From: Belnapia rosea
GTDB taxonomy: Bacteria > Pseudomonadota > Alphaproteobacteria > Acetobacterales > Acetobacteraceae
Reading direction: 5' to 3'
Assembly (NCBI RefSeq): GCF_900101615.1
Contig: NZ_FMZX01000004.1
Location: 172,777 to 236,776, forward strand
Length of the DNA stretch: 64,000 bases
Each line of letters begins with the position of its first letter. Position 1 is the stretch's first letter. Below, in pieces: positions 61,891 through 64,000 of the stretch. The position numbers and the translations under genes were made by a program. The notes under the pieces were generated by a model. It was given only the letters and a program-made list of their open reading frames with translations. It was not told where the DNA came from and did no database searches.

Positions 61891-62120
61891 TAGCCGGCTT
61901 TCCTGAGCTTCAGGATCTCCCCAGCGTGCCGCTCGCGGCCCGCCTCGGTCAGCTCATAGCGCCCATCCGCCCGCAGCCGGGCGAGGCCCATGCCCTGGAG
62001 CCGTTCCAGGCAGGGGCCGTCCTTCAGCCCATCGGGCCGTCCGCCTCCGCCCACCAGCACCAGCCGGTGGAGCGCCGCGCGGCAGCAGGTCTCGAGATAG
62101 GGCTCGTTCCAGATCTTCAC
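61890..62120 (-). CDS. Small winged-helix-like protein
   Basis: A 76-residue protein with a GTG start at 62120. It reads KIWNEPYLETCCRAALHRLVLVGGGGRPDG, then LERLQGMGLARLRADGRYELTEAGRERHAGEILKL. The C-terminal half (short helix, strand pair, LTEAGRxRH) has the look of the end of a MarR/PadR-like winged helix. It is the only minus-strand gene within the module, so it may be a regulator or a host gene inserted there. No firm family. Confidence 0.55.
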   Translation of the reverse strand: MKIWNEPYLETCCRAALHRLVLVGGGGRPDGLKDGPCLERLQGMGLARLRADGRYELTEAGRERHAGEILKLRKAG

Positions 62121-62193
62121 TGTTCATCGCGTCCCGGTGCCGCCCGAGGGTGGTCGTCCCGGCACGCCCGTTCAAGGAGGCATGTGAGCCGCG

Positions 62194-62511
62194 ATGTCAA
62201 TCGAACCCACCTGGTGGATCAGCGTCGTCGAGGCACCGATCGTTGCCGCCCTCTTCTGGATGATCCATGGCCTGCGGAAGGATCTCCACGACCGCATCGA
62301 CCGCACCACGGAGCGCGAGAGCGAGGCGGTGCGCCGTACCCGCGACGATCTCGCGGATTTCAAGCTGGAGGTGGCCCGGAGCTATGTCCCGCTCTCCCTG
62401 ATCCGGGACGTGGACCGCCGCCTCTCCCAGCACCTGCTGCGGATCGAGGAGAAGCTGGAATCGGTGGGCGCGATCCGCCTGCGCGACCGTCTCGGGGGAG
62501 ACGAGGCATGA
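62194..62511 (+). CDS. Holin-like single-pass membrane protein with coiled coil
   Basis: A 105-residue protein. One membrane helix near residues 8-26 (WISVVEAPIVAALFWMIHGL) is followed by a charged helical stretch LRKDLHDRIDRTTERESEAVRRTRDDLADFKLEVARSYVP and a second helix DVDRRLSQHLLRIEEKLESV. Such proteins often stand before endolysins. Its stop overlaps the ATG of the cell-wall hydrolase gene (ATGA), supporting a lysis pair, but holin activity is only inferred. Confidence 0.65.
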   Translation: MSIEPTWWISVVEAPIVAALFWMIHGLRKDLHDRIDRTTERESEAVRRTRDDLADFKLEVARSYVPLSLIRDVDRRLSQHLLRIEEKLESVGAIRLRDRLGGDEA

Positions 62512-62939
62512 GCTGCGCCGAGATCCTCGCCCTGACCCTCCGGGCGGAGGCCGGCACCCGCCCGGTCCGCGCCATCGAGGCCCTGGCCGCCCTGGTGGTG
62601 AACCGCGCCCGCATGGCCGCCGAGGGGACCGTGCCGCGTGCCCGCTTCGCCCCGGATGCCCGCGCCGGCGCCGGCTGGGCCGGGCTGCTGGCCGAGGTTT
62701 GCCGGGCGCCCTTCCTGTTCCGCTGCTGGCAGCCCGGCGGCCTCCGCGCCGAGGCGCCGGCCGATGCCGCGATGGAGATCTGCCGCCGCGTTGCCCGCCG
62801 CGCCCAGGGCGGCGCCCTGCCGGACCCGACGGCCGGTGCCACCCATTGGCATGACGGCGCCTCGCTACCCGGTTGGGCGATCGGTCAGGTGCCGACGGCG
62901 GAGATCGGTGGCCTCGTCTTCTACCGGCTGCCTGCCTGA
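62508..62939 (+). CDS. SleB-like cell wall hydrolase (probable endolysin)
   Basis: A 143-residue protein of the Hydrolase_2 family. It opens SCAEILALTLRAEAGTRPVRAIEALAALVVNRARMA with the likely catalytic Glu14, then FLFRCWQPGG, and ends GATHWHDGASLPGWAIGQVPTAEIGGLVFYRLP, the typical H-W/H region of SleB/CwlJ enzymes. These are lytic transglycosylase-like peptidoglycan hydrolases. There is no signal peptide, so export would need the coupled holin-like protein. It ends the module. Confidence 0.83.
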   Translation: MSCAEILALTLRAEAGTRPVRAIEALAALVVNRARMAAEGTVPRARFAPDARAGAGWAGLLAEVCRAPFLFRCWQPGGLRAEAPADAAMEICRRVARRAQGGALPDPTAGATHWHDGASLPGWAIGQVPTAEIGGLVFYRLPA

Positions 62940-63009
62940 GACATCGAAGCGTCGGGTTCCACCGCCGGCCGCTTGCAGGAATGGCAGCCATGCCGGGTTG
63001 GTGCGGACA

Positions 63010-63048
63010 ATGTACGGAACCGGCCGGGCTTTGTCAGGTTCCGTACAT
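63010..63048 (+). promoter_or_regulatory. EcfG-like stress promoter within a perfect palindrome
   Basis: GGAAC at 63016-63020 and GTT at 63038-63040, 17 bp apart, match the general stress response sigma factor EcfG promoter pattern. The same bases belong to a perfect 12-bp inverted repeat (63010-63021 with 63037-63048, 15-nt spacer), so it could also be an operator. The ATG of the histidine kinase follows 50 bp later. Confidence 0.55.
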
Positions 63049-63097
63049 CAGCCGCGCCATGGGTTGTGGCCAGCCAGGAACGGATGAGCCCTACACG

Positions 63098-64000
63098 ATG
63101 GACGGGAGTAGAGACGGCGACATGATGGGCGGCGCCGGACCTGCCTCCGCGGCGCGGTCCTGGGGAGACCAGCATGAGCTCAAGCTCCTGCGCTCGGTCG
63201 TCCAGACAATCGGCGAGGCGATCATCGTCACGAGCCCCGAACTCGATCCGCCGGGCCCGTTGATCGAATACGTCAATCCCGGCTTCGAGCGGATGACCGG
63301 CTATGCGGCGGACGAGGTTCTCGGCCGGTCACCCCGCTTCCTGCAGGGAGACGGCACCGATCGCACCGCGCTGGACGAGCTGCGCACGGCCCTGCGGGCC
63401 GGACGGGCCTTCAGCGGGGAGGCCGTGAACTACCGCAAGGACGGCACCCCTTATGTCGTCGAATGGCTCATCTCCCCCGTTCTGGAAGCCGGCCGGATCG
63501 TGCGCTGGGTCGCGGCGCAACGCGACGTGACGGAGCGGCGGCAGGGCGAGGAACGCCAGAAGCGGATGGCCGACGAGCTCAACCACCGGGTCAACAACTC
63601 GCTGGCGGCGGTGCAGTCGGTCGCCGCGCAGACCTTCCGGGACGAGTGGAGGAGCGTGGGCGAGGTACGGAACGCCTTCCGGGACCGGCTCCTCGCCCTG
63701 GCGCGGGTGCATACCCTCCTGGCGCGCGGGTTCTGGGAAGGCGTGCCGCTCCAGATCCTGGCCGAGCGGCAATTGACCTCCTGCAACGGCAAGGCCGGGG
63801 GGGCCGAGATCGAAGGGCCCGAGATGCGGCTCCGGCCCGGTGCCGCCATCGCCTTGGGGATGGCCCTGCACGAGCTGGCCACGAATGCGCTGCGCCATGG
63901 CGCCCTGTCCGCCCCCACCGGGCATGTCCGCCTCGTCTGGTCGGTCGAGCCGGGGGAGGATGGCGAGCTGCTGCGGCTCCACTGGGTCGAGGAAGGCGGG
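63098..64000 (+). CDS. PAS-HWE histidine kinase (3' end outside window)
   Basis: 301 residues are seen and the frame runs off the window. A PAS domain (about 30-155: IEYVNPGFERMTGYAADEVLGRSPRFLQGDGTDR, NYRKDGTPYVVEWLISPV, GRIVRWVAAQRDVTERR) has LOV-like spacing but Pro where LOV has its photoactive Cys, so it is not a blue-light sensor. The HWE domain follows with the phospho-acceptor His in ADELNHRVNNSLAAVQSVAAQT, ALHELATNALRHGALS (N box) and the namesake HWVEEGG. Such kinases often feed the PhyR general stress pathway. ATGs at 63122 and 63125 are alternative starts. Confidence 0.9.
   Translation, partial: MDGSRDGDMMGGAGPASAARSWGDQHELKLLRSVVQTIGEAIIVTSPELDPPGPLIEYVNPGFERMTGYAADEVLGRSPRFLQGDGTDRTALDELRTALRAGRAFSGEAVNYRKDGTPYVVEWLISPVLEAGRIVRWVAAQRDVTERRQGEERQKRMADELNHRVNNSLAAVQSVAAQTFRDEWRSVGEVRNAFRDRLLALARVHTLLARGFWEGVPLQILAERQLTSCNGKAGGAEIEGPEMRLRPGAAIALGMALHELATNALRHGALSAPTGHVRLVWSVEPGEDGELLRLHWVEEGG

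Larger units (their letters stand above)
51300..62939 (+). mobile_element. T7-like virion module (reduced prophage or domesticated particle)
   Basis: Eleven or so + strand genes follow the order of T7 genes 8 to 19: portal, scaffold, capsid, tail tubular A, tail tubular B, short internal protein, fiber, small terminase, large terminase, then a minus-strand winged-helix-like gene, a holin-like protein and a SleB-like hydrolase. No integrase, recombinase, DNA or RNA polymerase, helicase or primase is present, and the big T7 core proteins (15, 16) are lacking. All genes are open and base composition equals the host. The borders given are the first and last recognisable genes; no flanking att repeats were found. 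Confidence 0.75.

Noticed and set aside
50117-63000. Ordinary inducible prophage with att sites
   Set aside because: No integrase, excisionase, replication genes or flanking direct repeats could be found in the window; reduced or domesticated element is the better reading, though not proven.
63129-63530. Blue-light (LOV) sensor for the terminal kinase
   Set aside because: The photoactive cysteine is replaced by proline, so no LOV photochemistry is expected.

Overview
The window is very GC-rich DNA with dense, often overlapping genes. It looks like the chromosome of an alphaproteobacterium, most likely Acetobacteraceae/Rhodospirillales of a Roseomonas-like type; this placement is inferred. 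The signs are an EipB/DUF1849 protein, a DUF2842 protein, a TIGR02302 protein, an HWE-type histidine kinase, a class I lysyl-tRNA synthetase and a GTTC-N7-GTTC (alphaproteobacterial LexA) box. There is one tRNA gene, tRNA-Pro(CGG), and no rRNA or CRISPR array.

The first part (1-17 kb) is ordinary chromosome: a metallo-hydrolase, nucleotide enzymes (deoxyribosyltransferase, deoxyribonucleotidase, dut), RNase D, aspS, an EipB-like envelope protein, a peptide-type binding protein, a TauD dioxygenase, an Hpt protein followed by the wreck of a sigma-54 response regulator, a LysR/flavoprotein divergent pair sharing a palindromic operator, and a translationally coupled Ser/Thr kinase and MORN-repeat protein.

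From 17.4 to 29.5 kb lies a surface-glycan locus. A glycosyltransferase on the + strand faces two minus-strand operons. The first (24.47 to 18.50 kb) encodes a carrier protein, an amino acid:[carrier protein] ligase (truncated seryl-tRNA synthetase type), a tandem alpha/beta-hydrolase, an acyltransferase-3 membrane enzyme, a GNAT and a glycosyltransferase. The second (29.51 to 24.66 kb) encodes an MBOAT, an FkbH-type HAD protein, an acyl carrier protein and an SGNH-like membrane-anchored protein. The second copies the logic of the Dlt system (activation, carrier, MBOAT, DltD-like protein) with FkbH in place of DltA. Together they suggest two carrier-protein routes that load different small acyl groups for transfer to an envelope glycan.

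From 29.6 to 50.1 kb the content is again housekeeping: apt, tRNA-Pro, LOG protein, cytochrome c', lysA, TIGR02302 protein, CDF metal exporter, a zinc alcohol dehydrogenase, TerB, a DinG-like helicase, a D-cysteine desulfhydrase-like enzyme, asd, class I lysS, and directly behind it an MprF-like flippase whose lysyltransferase domain is cut short.

From 50.1 to 63 kb comes an S24-type regulator, a small operon behind a perfect LexA box, and a compact T7-like virion module: portal, scaffold, capsid, two tail tubular proteins, a short internal protein, a fiber with a pectate-lyase fold, small and large terminase, then a holin-like protein and a SleB-like hydrolase. Gene order follows T7 genes 8 to 19. 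There is no integrase, polymerase or replication gene, and the large T7 internal core proteins are missing, while every remaining gene is open. It could be a domesticated particle (gene-transfer-agent-like) or a reduced prophage. The window ends in a PAS-HWE histidine kinase behind a palindromic EcfG-like (general stress response) promoter.
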